DNA from: Neoarius graeffei
Lineage: Eukaryota; Chordata; Actinopteri; Siluriformes; Ariidae
NCBI RefSeq assembly: GCF_027579695.1
Contig: NC_083579.1
Coordinates: 69,452,871-69,516,870, forward strand
Length of the DNA: 64,000 nucleotides
Reading direction: 5' to 3'
Part shown: in pieces, positions 11,395 to 22,741 of the stretch
Numbering within the stretch: the stretch's first letter is position 1
How the letters are laid out: each line of letters starts with the position of its first letter
Made by a program: the position numbers and the translations under genes
Notes under the pieces: generated by a model
Seen by the model: the letters and a program-made list of their open reading frames with translations, nothing else
Database searches by the model: none
Told to the model about the DNA's origin: nothing

Positions 11395-12252
11395 ATACAT
11401 ATCAACCTTTGGTCAATCAAACCTGTATAACCAACCTCCAAAATCCGTATTTCCCTTATAAAATCCGTATAAGATGCAAATTAAAATAATTTACCTAAAA
11501 TTTGAATGATAATTAACAATGATATATCCCAGTTACTTTTTATTCAATATTAATAACAATAAACCTTCAGAATGAATACAAAGCTCCGATGTTTGACAAA
11601 AACACAAAGTGTTATCAGCGTAGTTACGAAGGAAATACTTCGTTGTTTGGAGACAGGTTTCACCGAGCGGCTATTATGCGTGAGACTTCAGGAAAATCTG
11701 TTCGTAAAATTACGTTATAATGACCAAATACAATGAAAAGTATTTTTCCAGTCTCACCTGTGAAAGGTAATCCCATGTGATCTCGTTTGGACGGTAAACC
11801 TGTTGGTACAGTTAAACGCAGCACATGAATGAGGCATCTTTATTCTCAGCTACTGTCTGGAGACAGCTGAAGAATCTCCACTTTGCCCCATCCAATATGG
11901 CGGCGAGGATGACGTATGATTCTATGCAGAAGGCGGCATCTATGTTTCTATGTCTATGACTTCTTGGTTGGCAGGATTCTCGCAATGCGGTGTGCGCATG
12001 ATCAAAAGTGGAACGAAGTCTCGCTACCACAAGATAACGCACGATTTCATAAGACTCTTTACTGGCTGTCTGTGGTGTACAGTACGTTTGTAAATGTTAT
12101 GTCTTTTATCATCGTGGGAATTGATTATAGCTCTAAATAAATATTGAAGTTTTTTTAAAGAATCCGTATAACTTTATTTATATGCCCGTATACTACGTTT
12201 ATTGAATCAAATCCGTATAAAATACGGACATTCCGTATAGGTTGACATGTAT
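11395..12252. mobile_element. Nested DNA element with TCCGTATA subterminal repeats
   Basis: Interrupts hAT copy 1 at a point where copies 2 and 3 are continuous. Ends are inverted ATACAT(A/G)TCAACCT; flanks are ACGCATGC (11387-11394) and GCGCATGC (12253-12260), an 8-bp duplication with one mismatch. TCCGTAT or ATACGGA words cluster in the first and last 100 bp. An AATATGGCGGCG motif at 11893-11904 resembles a YY1 promoter site. No transposase is recognised; an 8-bp duplication fits hAT-like families but others are possible. Confidence 0.7.
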
Positions 12253-12599
12253 GCGCATGCTGTGCCATCATGGCGGTTTAACATTAAGCTAGCTAGTCAG
12301 TGAAACTCCACCTGACATGCTAGCAAACGCTTTTCAAACTCGAAATCATATTGGGTAGCTAACGCTACTAGAAAAGAAAGATTTCTACACTGTTTATTTA
12401 GCAAGCTTATGTTAAAACATATTTCTGAAAGGACTTCAGATAAATTAACGTTATTCATGTTAGCGTAACTCCATTTTTACATGCTAGCTAATAGTGTCCA
12501 AGTTAACTAGCTATATGTTAACGTTAGCCGTGGACAAGGCTATGGCAACTTAGCGGGCAAATCCATAGAAAGTCATTTGACTAACCAGCATGTATAATT

Positions 12600-12850
12600 A
12601 TTGCAATGTTATCGCTAGCTCTAAAAGCACAGACAACTTCATTGCAAGCTTTCTCTTGGAATAAAACGTTTATATACCTCAATGTGCTTCTACAGGTTGG
12701 ATGGCGAGTTTTTGTAGGCCGTGATGTGGTTCGTTTTTGGCAAACATTTAAAATGAAATGACTTTTTTTTTTTTTCCTTTCAGAAAACGGAAACATGGGT
12801 TCTAGGTATGGCCACGGGTGCGTGCATTCTCCAGAAGAACCGCCTCTTTC
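12600..12850 (-). pseudogene. BED-type zinc-finger remnant of hAT transposase (copy 1)
   Basis: Minus-strand sequence corresponds to the finger seen better in copies 2 and 3 (HFKCLLCLPK, then a lysine/serine-rich loop and RKHIE). In this copy frameshifts break the frame and the cysteine pattern. BED fingers lie at the N-terminus of hAT transposases and bind DNA ends; this fragment alone could not. Confidence 0.6.
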
Positions 12851-13226
12851 CATTCTGCCATCAACTGATCGTGTTCAAATAATGCTGTGGAGAAATCACT
12901 GATCTTGATTTACAGTCTATAGACGTGACCCTTGTGATTACTAATTGGCTGTCTCAATGTCACCTGCGGAAAAAAAACAATCACGTTTTAGAAAAGAAAA
13001 GAAAAAAATCCACTTTTAAAGCTGCTTTATAGTAACGAGTAACGAGGACCTTGATAGAAATGTAGTGGAGTGAAAAGTACAATATTTGTCTTTCAAATGT
13101 AGTGAAGTTAAAGTCATAAGCTTCTAAAAAAAATAATACTCAAGTAAAGTACAGATACTCAAAAAGTGTACTTAAGTACAGTACTCAAGTAAATGTACTT
13201 CATTACTGTCCACCTCTGGAGAAGTG

Positions 13227-13858
13227 TCCATTTGGTTTTGAAGATACTTCTGTTTAAGGAGACTTTCAGAATTCAGGTTGAGTACTACTAGGAAAAATGG
13301 TTTAAATATCAACACATTTATATTATTTTCTCACAGGACTTTGGTGTTTTTCACCTATGCGTTTCACCTAACTGACAGGCTTCTGTCCGAGTGTTGAATA
13401 TAATGCAGGTCAGGTCAGAAAAGTGTGTGAAGAGCACTCTTGTTTTTCCTTTGTGCTAAGTTCCACCTCTATTATTGTGGATCTGCATCATATGCTGAAT
13501 TATGGTCTTTGTGTTCTCTTTTTTCTTACCATCCATGCCATCGGTAAGTTGGTTTGGGGGAAAAAAGCCTGCCAAATGAGTAACTGTAAAAGTAAAAGGA
13601 ACCCATTAAGGAACTGAAAACTGGAACAGAGATTATATAGACAGTGAAAGTTTCTTCATGTCACCAAGTGAATATATCAACATGTATAAATGGTTATAAC
13701 ACAATTCTGTACATTGTATTTACAATCATAGCAATATTTTTTATTTTATGAGTCCCTCTTAAACAGTATAATACACTGTAATGAATGCACTTAAACATAC
13801 GCATGCTCCAGGGAGTGTTACTCTTTTTTTTTTTTATACCAGACAAGACAAACACACA
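13227..13858. other. No gene recognised
   Basis: AT-rich sequence with an interrupted T run near 13827-13835. The longest frames (about 60 codons) have no domain features. Confidence 0.5.
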
Positions 13859-14581
13859 CCCTGTGTCTGAAATCACTCACTCGTTCACTATTCCCTACTC
13901 ACTATCAAGGGAATTACTATATAGAGGACTATATAGTGAGCTCATTGGTAAAATGAAAAAGCACTTTTGGACACTACTTTGCCACGCCGTCATTTACACC
14001 ATTACTGTTGCACAATTAAAATGTGCCAGATCAGTCAGCTGGTGGGTTTTCAAAATAATAAATACAGTACATGCATGTATTTTTGTGATAAATCCATATT
14101 ATACTGAGCGTATTTCCCACATTGATAAATACAAAGTAGTTTGTGTCTGCTACATCTTTCAGTTCTTTTAAATCAAGGCTGAATACTTTCTTCTTTGCTG
14201 CTGCCTTTTATTAAATCAAATTAGAGGCTTTTGATTAATTCCTCGCTCTGCACTGTAACTTTTATTCTTGTATTTTATCTGTCTTATTCTATTCTAGCTT
14301 ACTTTCTATTCTCTTACTATTTTTAATTGGACTTGAATGTCCGTTTATGTGTTTCTTCCTCCGTCCATTCATCCCAACACACTTTTTTTTCTTTCAGCAC
14401 GACTGCAATGCATGATGGTATATATTGCTTGGTTAGTGACCATCGGTTGTACACTACTTTTCACAATGCATCGTGAGATACTATGAGTCCACTATATAGG
14501 GTGTAATAATTCTCACTATACATTCGGACAGCACTACAAAATGGCAACCTCACTATATAGTGAGTGATTTCGGACACAGGG
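13859..14581. mobile_element. MITE-like element with CCCTGTGTC(T/C)GAAATC inverted ends
   Basis: Left end reads CCCTGTGTCTGAAATCACTC and the right end is its near-perfect complement (GAGTGATTTCGGACACAGGG). ACTATATAG words recur near both ends. No clear target duplication is visible, so the superfamily is not assigned. Interior frames are not convincing. Confidence 0.72.
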
Positions 14582-14598
14582 ATAGAATCTTAGCATGA

Positions 14599-14604
<6 letters not shown>

Positions 14605-14633
<29 letters not shown>
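14605..14633. repeat. (CT)n microsatellite
   Basis: Uninterrupted CT dinucleotide run just right of the MITE. Confidence 0.95.
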
Positions 14634-14637
<4 letters not shown>

Positions 14638-14788
14638 TCGTACTTCTATCTTTGTGGGGCACTCTTCACCCTCAAACAGCCCTTTGAAGAAGTGAGGACC
14701 AACCAAAATGTCCTCACTTTCCAAAAATGTCCTAACTCTGTTGGTAAAAAACGTATGCCAGTCCTCAATATGTAGCAAGTACAAGAGC

Positions 14789-14792
<4 letters not shown>

Positions 14793-14837
<45 letters not shown>
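14793..14837. repeat. (AC)n microsatellite
   Basis: About 22 AC units without interruption. Confidence 0.97.
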
Positions 14838-14838
<1 letters not shown>

Positions 14839-15836
14839 TCAAGACAATTGTGCCAACCTCTTTTGTTCAGTTCCCTTCAACAGCCCTGGAGTCTAAAACT
14901 AGCAGAGCTAATTAAAGACGGACAGATGTAGGTCAGTGTACTTAGTGAGGGGATGAAAGCGAGAACTCACACTTCCCATCCTCACTATCATTTCAATACT
15001 ACGGTCCAGCTTTTCAAATCCCAAATTGATGATTGCATTGATGAGACTAGATTAACCAATGGAACATTGGAAACTGTGCATACACATAACAATGGTATGG
15101 TAAAAATAATAAATATAGCCAATTTGTTTGATGATAGAAGTAATATACTTTATGACGAATATCATTACCAAGCCTTGTTCTTTTGACTTTTGACAGTAAA
15201 TTCATTCAACTGACACAAAACCTCTTGCAACTTCAGATTAGCATTCACCACTTTACATTTCTTATGTATGCAAAAGAGGCTAAGCTGTATGAAATGAGAT
15301 GAATTCGATGAATGAGGCATTGTCTTGGCAAAACAGACACTGGAATTGCATTGAAACTACCGAACAAAAGCAGAGGACCAGCCTCAAAAGCTCACTGGGT
15401 GATTTGTAATGAGGGTTGGAGTTTTTTTTTTTTTTTTGCATTCTGGTGAAGCAGTGGCTGAGATGTGAATGGGTCTGAACTGGTGTGTGACAAATAAGCT
15501 GTGAATCATGGGAGCAAGCTCATCCATGAGTAATGTGAAAATGTAGGCCATGCCTGTAGGCCAGTACAGACTCCTTGCTGTATCTGAGGAGTGAAGTTCA
15601 AACATGTTTATGATTATTGAGGTTAAATATGTGTGGCCACCTTGGAAAACCATTCACATTGTACAATTTTGATATTTTTTTCGACTATAAAAAGTTCTGA
15701 AAACTAAAAGCTTTCCTGAACTGAAATATGAATATTTCATATTCATATTTTTGTAAGTATCTCAACTACAAGTAAGGTTATAGCATTTTAAAGTCTAGTT
15801 GTTCCCGAAAGTGAAAAGTGGAAAAATTACATTTAA
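14838..15836. other. No gene recognised
   Basis: Ordinary AT-rich sequence with a T run at 15421-15437. No frame with recognisable features. Confidence 0.5.
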
Positions 15837-15849
15837 AGATTCCTTTCCG

Positions 15850-16546
15850 GGTGGCACGGTGGTGTAGTGGTTAGCGCTGTCGCCTCACAGCAAGAAGGTC
15901 CGGGTTCGAGCCCCGTGGCTGGCGAGGGCCTTTCTGTGCGGAGTTTGCATGTTCTCCCTGTGTCCGCGAGGGTTTCCTCTGGGTGCTCCGGTTTCCCCCA
16001 CAGTCCAAAGACATGCAGGTTAGGTTAACTGGTGACTCTAAATTGACCGTAGGTGTGAATGTGAGTGTGAATGGTTGTCTGTGTCTATGTGTCAGCCCTG
16101 TGATGACCTGGCGACTTGTCCAGGGTGTACCCTGCCTTTCGCCCGTAGTCAGCTGGGATAGGCTCCAGCTTGCCTGCGACCCTGTAGAAGGATAAAGCGG
16201 CTACAGATAATGAGATGAGATGAGATGAGATGAGAAGTTTCTCCAAAAAGATTGTAGAACAAGGGTTATTAAATGGTGGAATGAGCATCAAAATGAACAC
16301 CACCACCACCCCCCCCCCCCCCCCCCAGTTAAGATGACCTTAACTTTGCTATGCTTTTGGGGAAAATCAGCCTTAATCAAGATTCTTGTGTGCTTTTTTT
16401 TTTTTTGTGTGTCAGCCCTGCGACGATCTGGCGACTTGTCCAGGGTGTACCCCGCCTTTCACCCGTAGTCAGCTGGGATAGGCTCCAGCTTGCCGGCGAC
16501 CCTGTAGGACAGGATAAAGCGACTAGAGATAATGAGATGAGATGAG
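15850..16546 (+). mobile_element. Composite SINE: full SINE, 170-bp spacer, second SINE tail, one outer target duplication
   Basis: A full SINE (15850-16232) is followed by about 170 bp of unrelated sequence (with a C run at 16311-16326 and a T run at 16396-16406) and then a SINE tail starting at about 16407. The 13-bp duplication AGATTCCTTTCCG flanks the whole block (15837-15849 and 16547-16559), not the first SINE alone. This fits read-through transcription with 3' transduction, or a later tail insertion inside the SINE. Confidence 0.8.
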
Positions 16547-17203
16547 AGATTCCTTTCCGCATCTACATTTATAATCAACATTACTGCCAAATTTGAAAGA
16601 ATTATACACTTACAATATGAAATGACTTATCACTCAGATTATCACCATCTTCAATTACTGTCTCATCACCTGAGGTGAAAGTCACTCACAGTATTTATTT
16701 CATTTCTTTATTTATAAGGACAGCACACATTAATCAACATTTCTGTAAATGTGCCAGTGTTAGCAAGCAGCAGAGGTGGACAAAGTACCCAACTACATTA
16801 CTTAAGTGAAAGTACAGATCCCACTGGTCAAATGTTACTCCGATACAAGTGAAAGTTGTACAGTCAAATTTTTACTTAAGTTAAAGTACTGAAGTATTTG
16901 CTTTTAAAAATACTTAAGTATTAAAAGTACATTTTCTGTCAACACATTTTTGTATTATTGCTACAATGCTTACAAAAGCTACAATGTTAACATTACCAAA
17001 GACAGAAATGTGAATTCACAAAATGAACGTATGCTGTGTCATCATGGTGGTTTAACGTTAAGCTAGCCAGTCAGTGAAGCTCCTGACATGCTAGCAAGCT
17101 CTTTTCAAACTCAATCATATTGGGTAGCTAATGCGACGAGAAAATAAAGATTTCTACATTTTGTTTATTTGGCAAGATTATGCTAAAACATATTCCTGAA
17201 AGG

Positions 17204-17576
17204 GGCAGCACGGTGGTGTAGTGGTTAGCGCTGTCGCCTCATAGCAAGAAGGTCCTGGGTTTGAGCCCCGTGGCCGGCGAGGGCCTTTCTGTGCGGAGTT
17301 TGCATGTTCTCCCCGTGTCCGCGTGTGTTTCCTCCGGGTGCTCCGGTTTCCCCCACAGTCCAAAGACATGCAGGTTAGGGTAACTGGTGACTCTAAATTG
17401 ACCGTAGGTGTGAATGCGAGTGTGAATGGTTGTCTGTGTCTATGTGTCAGCCCTGTGATGACCTGGTGACTTGTCCAGGGTGTACCCCGCCTTTCGCCCG
17501 TAGTCAGCTGGGATAGGCTCCAGCTTGCCTGCGACCCTGTAGAACAGGATAAAGCGGCTAGAGATAATGAGATGAG
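17204..17576 (+). mobile_element. SINE copy inside hAT copy 2
   Basis: Full length, with 14-bp target duplication ATATTCCTGAAAGG at 17190-17203 and 17577-17590. Confidence 0.95.
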
Positions 17577-17681
17577 ATATTCCTGAAAGGACTTCAGATA
17601 AGTTAACGTTATTCATGTTAGTGTAACTCTGTTTTTACATGCTAACTAACAGGGTCCAAGTTAACTAGCTATGTGTTGATG

Positions 17682-17870
17682 TTAGCCATGGACAAGGCTA
17701 CAGCAACTTGGTAGGCAAACTTTCTCTTGGAATAAAACATTTACATACCCAATATGCTTCCACAGGTTGGATGGCGAGTTTTTGGAGGCTGCGATGTGGT
17801 TCATTTTAGGCAAACAAAGCAAACATTTAAAATGAAACAAATCTTTAATCCTTTCAAAAAACTGAAACAT
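17682..17870 (-). pseudogene. BED zinc-finger remnant of hAT transposase (copy 2)
   Basis: Open minus-strand frame of about 62 codons with FHFKCLLCLPK, then NHIAASKNSPSNLWKHI. The CxxC pair and the following histidine match the BED-finger layout of hAT transposases, with R of RKH changed to W and the last zinc ligand lost. The catalytic part of the transposase is absent. Confidence 0.68.
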
Positions 17871-17958
17871 GGATTCTAGGTATGGCCATGGGTGCGTACA
17901 TTCTCCAGAAGAACCACCTCATTCCATTCTGCCATGGACTGATCGTGTTCAAATAAAT

Positions 17959-18336
17959 CTCATCTCATCTCATTATCTCTAGCCGCTTTATCCTGTTCTA
18001 CAGGGTCACAGGCAAGCTGGAGCCTATCCCAGCTGACTACGGGCGAAAGGCGGGGTACACCCTGGACAAGTCGCCAGGTCATCACAGGGCTGACACATAG
18101 ACACAGACAACCATTCACACTCACATTCACACCTACGCTCAATTTAGAGTCACCAGTTAACCTAACCTGCATGTCTTTGGACTGTGGGGGAAACCGGAGC
18201 ACCCGGAGGAAACCCACGCGGACACGGGGAGAACATGCAAACTCCGCACAGAAAGGCCCTCGCCGGCCACGGGGCTCGAACCCAGGACCTTCTTGCTGTG
18301 AGGCGACAGCGCTAACCACTACACCACCGTGCCGCC
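17959..18336 (-). mobile_element. SINE copy, minus strand, inside hAT copy 2
   Basis: Full length, with 13-bp duplication TGTTCAAATAAAT at 17946-17958 and 18337-18349. Confidence 0.95.
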
Positions 18337-18584
18337 TGTTCAAATAAATGCTGCTGAGAAATCATTAAACTTGATTTTATACAGTCTATGGACGTGATGT
18401 GACCCTAGTGATTACTGATCGGCTGTCTCAGTGTCACCTGGGGAAAAAAAAAAACAATCACGTTTAAGAAAAGAAAAAACATCAACTTTCAAAGCTGCTT
18501 CATAGTAATGAGGACCTTGAAAGAACTGTAGTGGAGTGAAAAGTACGATATTTGTCTTTCAAATGTAGTGAAGTTTAAGTCATA

Positions 18585-19466
18585 CAGTGGTGCTTGAAAG
18601 TTTGTGAACCCTTTAGAATTTTCTATATTTCTGCATAAATATGACCTAAAACATCATCAGATTTTTCACACAAGTCCTAAAAGTAGATAAAGAGAACTCA
18701 GTTAAACAAATGAGACAAAATATATTATACTTGGTCATTTATTTATTAAGGAAAATGATCCAATATTACGTATCTGTGAGTGGCAAAAGTATGTGAACCT
18801 TTTGCTTTCAGTATCTGGAGTGACCCCCTTGTACAGCAATAACTGCAACTAAATGTTTCCGGTAACTGTTGATCAGTCCTGCACACCGGCTTGGAGGAAT
18901 TTTAGCCCATTCCTCCATACAGAACAGCTTCAACTCTGGGATGTTGGTGGGTTTCCTCACATGAACTGCTCGCTTCAGGTCCTTCCACAACATTTCTATT
19001 GGATTAAGGTCAGGACTTTGACTTGGCCATTCCAAAACATTAACTTTATTCTTCTTTAACCATTCTTTGGTAGAACAACTTGTGTGCTTAGGGTCGTTGT
19101 CTTGCTGCATGACCCACCTTCTCTTGAGATTCAGTTCATGGACAGATGTCCTGACATTTTCCTTTAGAATTCGCTGATATAATTCAGAATTAATTGTTCC
19201 ATCAATGATGGCAAGCTGTCTTGGCCCAGATGCAGCAAAACAGGCCCAAACCATGATACTACCACTACCATGTTTCACAGATGGGATAAGGTTCTTATGC
19301 TGGAATGCAGTGTTTTCCTTTCTCCAAACATAATGCTTTTCATTTAGACCAAGAAGTTCTATTTTGGTCTCATCCGTCCACAAAACATTTTTCCAATAGC
19401 CTTCTGGCTTGTCCACATGATCTTTAGCAAACTGCAGATGAGCAGCAATGTTCTTTTTGGAAAGTC
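18585..19466 (-). mobile_element. Tc1-like transposon, one end missing
   Basis: Left end CAGTGGTGCTTGAAAGTTTG follows a TA (18583-18584), as in the element at 2044. The right terminal repeat and the transposase N-terminal part are missing: at 19466 the sequence returns directly to hAT copy 2. Confidence 0.88.
18808..19416 (-). pseudogene. Tc1-family transposase, catalytic half (DD34E)
   Basis: A 202-codon open frame covers the DDE catalytic domain: WTDETKIE with the first Asp, QQDNDPKHT with the second, and PIEMLW with the Glu, the last two separated by 34 residues as in Tc1 transposases. A glycine-rich KHGSGSIMVW block also fits the family. The N-terminal paired-type DNA-binding half is lost: upstream residues shift frame near 19416-19460 and the element then ends. 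All three acidic residues survive, but without the DNA-binding part and one terminus it cannot move itself. The same family is present, more decayed, at 2044-3244. Confidence 0.88.
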
Positions 19467-19738
19467 ACTGTATTTCGTTACTGTCCACCTCTGGCCAACT
19501 GGATAATTTTCAGCTGTAGTCCTTTGGCAAGATGTTTTGATTGAACCATTTAACACAAGCTCCTTGTCGTCTCTTCATTCGACCGATTTCTGTTCCTGCA
19601 AACATTAGTGAGAAAATAATCACTGATTAATTTAGTCACTTCTGTTGCCTTGTTTTATTACGTCACATATTAAAACTTTGTCATCAGTAGAGTGTGTAAG
19701 CACTCCAATTACCATGAGTTAAAAACGTTTATCATGAA

Positions 19739-19815
<77 letters not shown>
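19739..19815. repeat. A run followed by (TA)n microsatellite
   Basis: About 18 A then about 29 TA units, directly abutting a Tc1-type MITE. Frames of alternating Ile-Tyr across it are not genes. Confidence 0.97.
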
Positions 19816-19817
<2 letters not shown>

Positions 19818-20315
19818 CATTGCCAAAAGTTTAAGGACACCTTTCCATCACACCCATATGTGCTTGTCTCTCCCTTTGCTGGCTGTTATAGCAATCTCCA
19901 CACTGGGAGAAATCTCCATTACATTTAGGAAATTGACTGTGGGGATTTGTGACCATTCTGCCACAGGAGCATTAGTGAACTTGGGCACTGATGTCAGACG
20001 AGGGAGCCTGGCACACAATCAGCATTCCATTTCATCCCAAAGGTGTTCAGTGGGGTTGAGGTCAGGGTTCTGTATAGGCCACTCAAGTTCTTCCATAACA
20101 ATCTTGGAAACCATGTCTTCATAAACCTCACTTTGTACACAGGGACATGCTGGAATATGTTTGGGCCCCTTAGTTCCAGTGAAGGAAAGTCTTAATGTTA
20201 CAGCTTACAAAGATATTCTAAACACTTGTGTGCTTCCAAATTTGTGCAACAGTTTCGGAAAGACTCACACATGGATGTGATGGTCAGGCATCCACATACT
20301 TTTGGCCATATAGTG
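19818..20315 (-). mobile_element. Tc1-type non-autonomous element (GCCAAAAGTAT family)
   Basis: Left end CATTGCCAAAAGTTTAAGGA and right end CATACTTTTGGCCATATAGTG are degenerate inverted repeats, with TA at 19816-19817 and 20316-20317. The interior resembles decayed minus-strand transposase but no frame is intact. Confidence 0.85.
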
Positions 20316-20317
20316 TA

Positions 20318-21268
20318 CTTTTTTAAAAGAAAATTCCAGCCATCTTATTCTGATCTCAGCAAAGTGGATAAGTGGCTATGTTGCAATTTCACCACACCAG
20401 ATCTGACTGCATCCATCAACATTACTCATAACAGTATCTACCACTGCTTGATTAACTACACTATGGTCTGACCTCATGTATTTTTATGACAAAAATACCT
20501 TTCACACTGCTCATCCATCTTCTAGATAATCTCTTCAGGTTGCAGAACAAATGATTTTACTGAGAATGACTAAAGTTTGGTACATACCTTGGTAAAATAA
20601 ATCTTGTAGATAGATGTGCTGGATGTTCTCAAAGGAAATCAACTGAGATCTAGTTTCAATTTGTTGGTGAAGTGTGACACTCGGTAAAACACAGAAGTGT
20701 GATCTCAATAAATGTAACAATGCCAGAAACTGTTCTGAGTTGGCTGACTTGGCTCAATTAGATTTATGAGAGTCTCATTTCAGCTAGATAGATAATCCTC
20801 TATTCCTACCCTGGTTCCATAAATCATGCTTCAGAAAGCTCAGCAGTTCCTTTAACAATGTCATAATTAGACTTGTTATGGTGTCATTGTTTGTCAAGGT
20901 GAACAATAGAATAGATACCTCACCACTAATCTTTTCATAATACTGTACCTATTAAAACACATTTCCATCTTTTATTTCCTTTCCCCCCACTCAGCACCAC
21001 CTTTCCTCACAGCCACTCCCTCTTCCAGCTTAAAATAATAATGTGACGACTTGCCTACTGACAATGTAAGAAATATGATGGAAAATTCATTCTCTAAAAC
21101 GTATTTATTATTCAAATTGGACTAGTTTTATATTGTGAGGTGTGGTGATGTCATTATTTTTGATGTATCATGTCCAAATCAAACATGTCAGTAGTGTTTT
21201 TCCAGACTGTGCATGAACATGTTTGGAAAGATTCAACTGTATTTGACATTATATAAAATAACCATAAT
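20318..21268. other. No gene recognised
   Basis: Ordinary AT-rich sequence; frames of 60-80 codons without recognisable features. Confidence 0.5.
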
Positions 21269-21280
21269 ATATTCTATCCA

Positions 21281-21654
21281 AGGGCAGCACGGTGGTGTAG
21301 TGGTTAGCACTGTCGCCTCACAGCAAGAAGGTCCGGGTTCGAGCCCCGTGGCCGGCGAGGGCCTTTCTGTGCGGAGTTTGCATGTTCTCCCCGTGTCTGC
21401 GTGGGTTTCCTCCGGGTGCTCCGGTTTCCCCCACAGTCCAAAGACATGCAGGTTAGGTTAACTGGTGACTCTAAATTGACCGTAGGTGTGAATGTGAGTG
21501 TGAATGGTTGTCTGTGTCTATGTGTCGGCCCTGTGATGACCTGGCGACTTGTCCAGGGTGTACCCCGCCTTTCGCCCGTAGTCAGCTGGGATAGGCTCCG
21601 GCTTGCCTGCGACCCTGTAGAACAGGATAAAGCGGCTAGAGATAATGAGATGAG
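21281..21654 (+). mobile_element. SINE copy
   Basis: Full length, with duplication ATATTCTATCCA at 21269-21280 and 21655-21666. Confidence 0.95.
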
Positions 21655-21849
21655 ATATTCTATCCACATTCACTGGATATGAGCAATTGTGTACTCTGAT
21701 TGGCTACTCTACTACTAGGATATCAGCTCATTTACCCTGAGTAGAGAAAAACAAAATGGCGGCACGCATTAAGTCAGATATATCACTTTGCTATGAAGTA
21801 TTTAAAAATAACAAAAATAGATAAATAAAAGAATATAGTTTTTCCCCCG

Positions 21850-22216
21850 GCGGCACGGTGGTGTAGTGGTTAGCACTGTCACCTCACAGCAAGAAGGTCC
21901 TGGGTTCGAGCCCCATGGCCGGCGAGGGCCTTTCTGTGTGGAGTTTGCATGTTCTCCCCGTGTCCGCATGGGTTTCCTCCGGGTGCTCCGGTTTCCCCCA
22001 CAGTCCAAAGACATGCAGGTCAGGTTAACTGGTGACTCTAAATTGACCGTAGGTGTGAATGTGAGTGTGAATGGTTGTCTATGTGTCAGTCCTGTGATGA
22101 CCTGGCGACTTGTCCAGGGTGTACCCCGCCTTTCGCCCGTAGTCAGCTGGGATAGGCTCCAGCTTGCCTGTGACCCTGTAGAAGGATAAAGCGGCTAGAG
22201 ATAATGAGATGAGATG
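21850..22216 (+). mobile_element. SINE copy
   Basis: Nearly full length with a small deletion in the TGTCTGTGTCTATG segment. Flanked by GTTTTTCCCC-like sequence on both sides. Confidence 0.9.
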
Positions 22217-22741
22217 AGTTTTTTTCCCCCCCAATATCTCCTGTTCCACACTCCAGCCCAGTTGGTGGCAGTAATGCAGCTTTAAGTTGGTTTACCAACT
22301 GCCAAAAAAAGAAGAAAAGAAAATGGCAGAGTGTGTTACTGAACCAACCAAGAATGAAATAAAAACAATACTCGAAAACACCCCCCCCCCCCCCAAAAAA
22401 AAAAAAAAAAAACAATTAATCAAAATATGGAACAAAAATATTTGATGGTAAGAACATATATTTTTTTAATTTTTCAATAATTACTATTATAGCATTTTTC
22501 ATAAATTGCTATTGTCATTTTGCTGGTTTGTTTAAATTCTAAGCGGAAATGATTTTGTCGGACGTTTTGTATAAAGTTTCTATTTATCTATTTTGCAAAA
22601 AATAAAAATGCTCTGTTTCTCAAAATCCAGTGAATGTGGATAGAATAAAACAGTTATTCCACTCAATCTCATTGAACATAGCTTATAGCCCATCGCGTGT
22701 ATGACTCAATTTCGTGGAATAAGTGTTAAATGTACTACAAA

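Larger units (their letters stand above)
11135..13218 (-). mobile_element. hAT-type transposon copy 1 with perfect 8-bp target duplication
   Basis: Terminal inverted repeat CAGAGGTGGACA at the left and TGTCCACCTCTG at the right, flanked by identical 8-bp GAGAAGTG at 11127-11134 and 13219-13226, the hAT signature. Subterminal regions are full of TACTTAAGTA/AAAGTAC words. An 858-bp element (11395-12252) is nested inside. The only coding trace is a BED-finger remnant near 12600-12850. Related copies lie at 16771-19493 and 42409-43763. Confidence 0.93.
16771..19493 (-). mobile_element. hAT-type transposon copy 2, carrying two SINEs and a Tc1 fragment
   Basis: Begins CAGAGGTGGACAAAGTAC and ends TACTGTCCACCTCTG, as copy 1. 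Flanking octamers (GCAAGCAG and GCCAACTG) no longer match well. Nested inside are SINEs at 17204-17576 and 17959-18336 and a Tc1 element at 18585-19466. Confidence 0.88.
21272..22645. mobile_element. TA-flanked inverted-repeat element carrying two SINEs
   Basis: Ends TTCTATCCACATTCACTGGA and TCCAGTGAATGTGGATAGAA are exact inverted repeats, with TA at 21270-21271 and 22646-22647. The left end is interrupted after 9 bp by the SINE at 21281-21654 and duplicated there. Without the SINEs the element is about 0.6 kb and has no transposase; a Tc1/mariner-type MITE is likely. Confidence 0.75.

Noticed and set aside
13785-14171. 128-codon frame across the 13.86-kb MITE
   Set aside because: Crosses the MITE terminus and lacks any domain.
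15983-16195. Recurring 60-130 codon frames with motifs such as PPQSKDMQVRLTGDSKLTVGV and its reverse-strand partner
   Set aside because: They occur identically in every SINE copy on both strands and come from translating the SINE; not a protein family.
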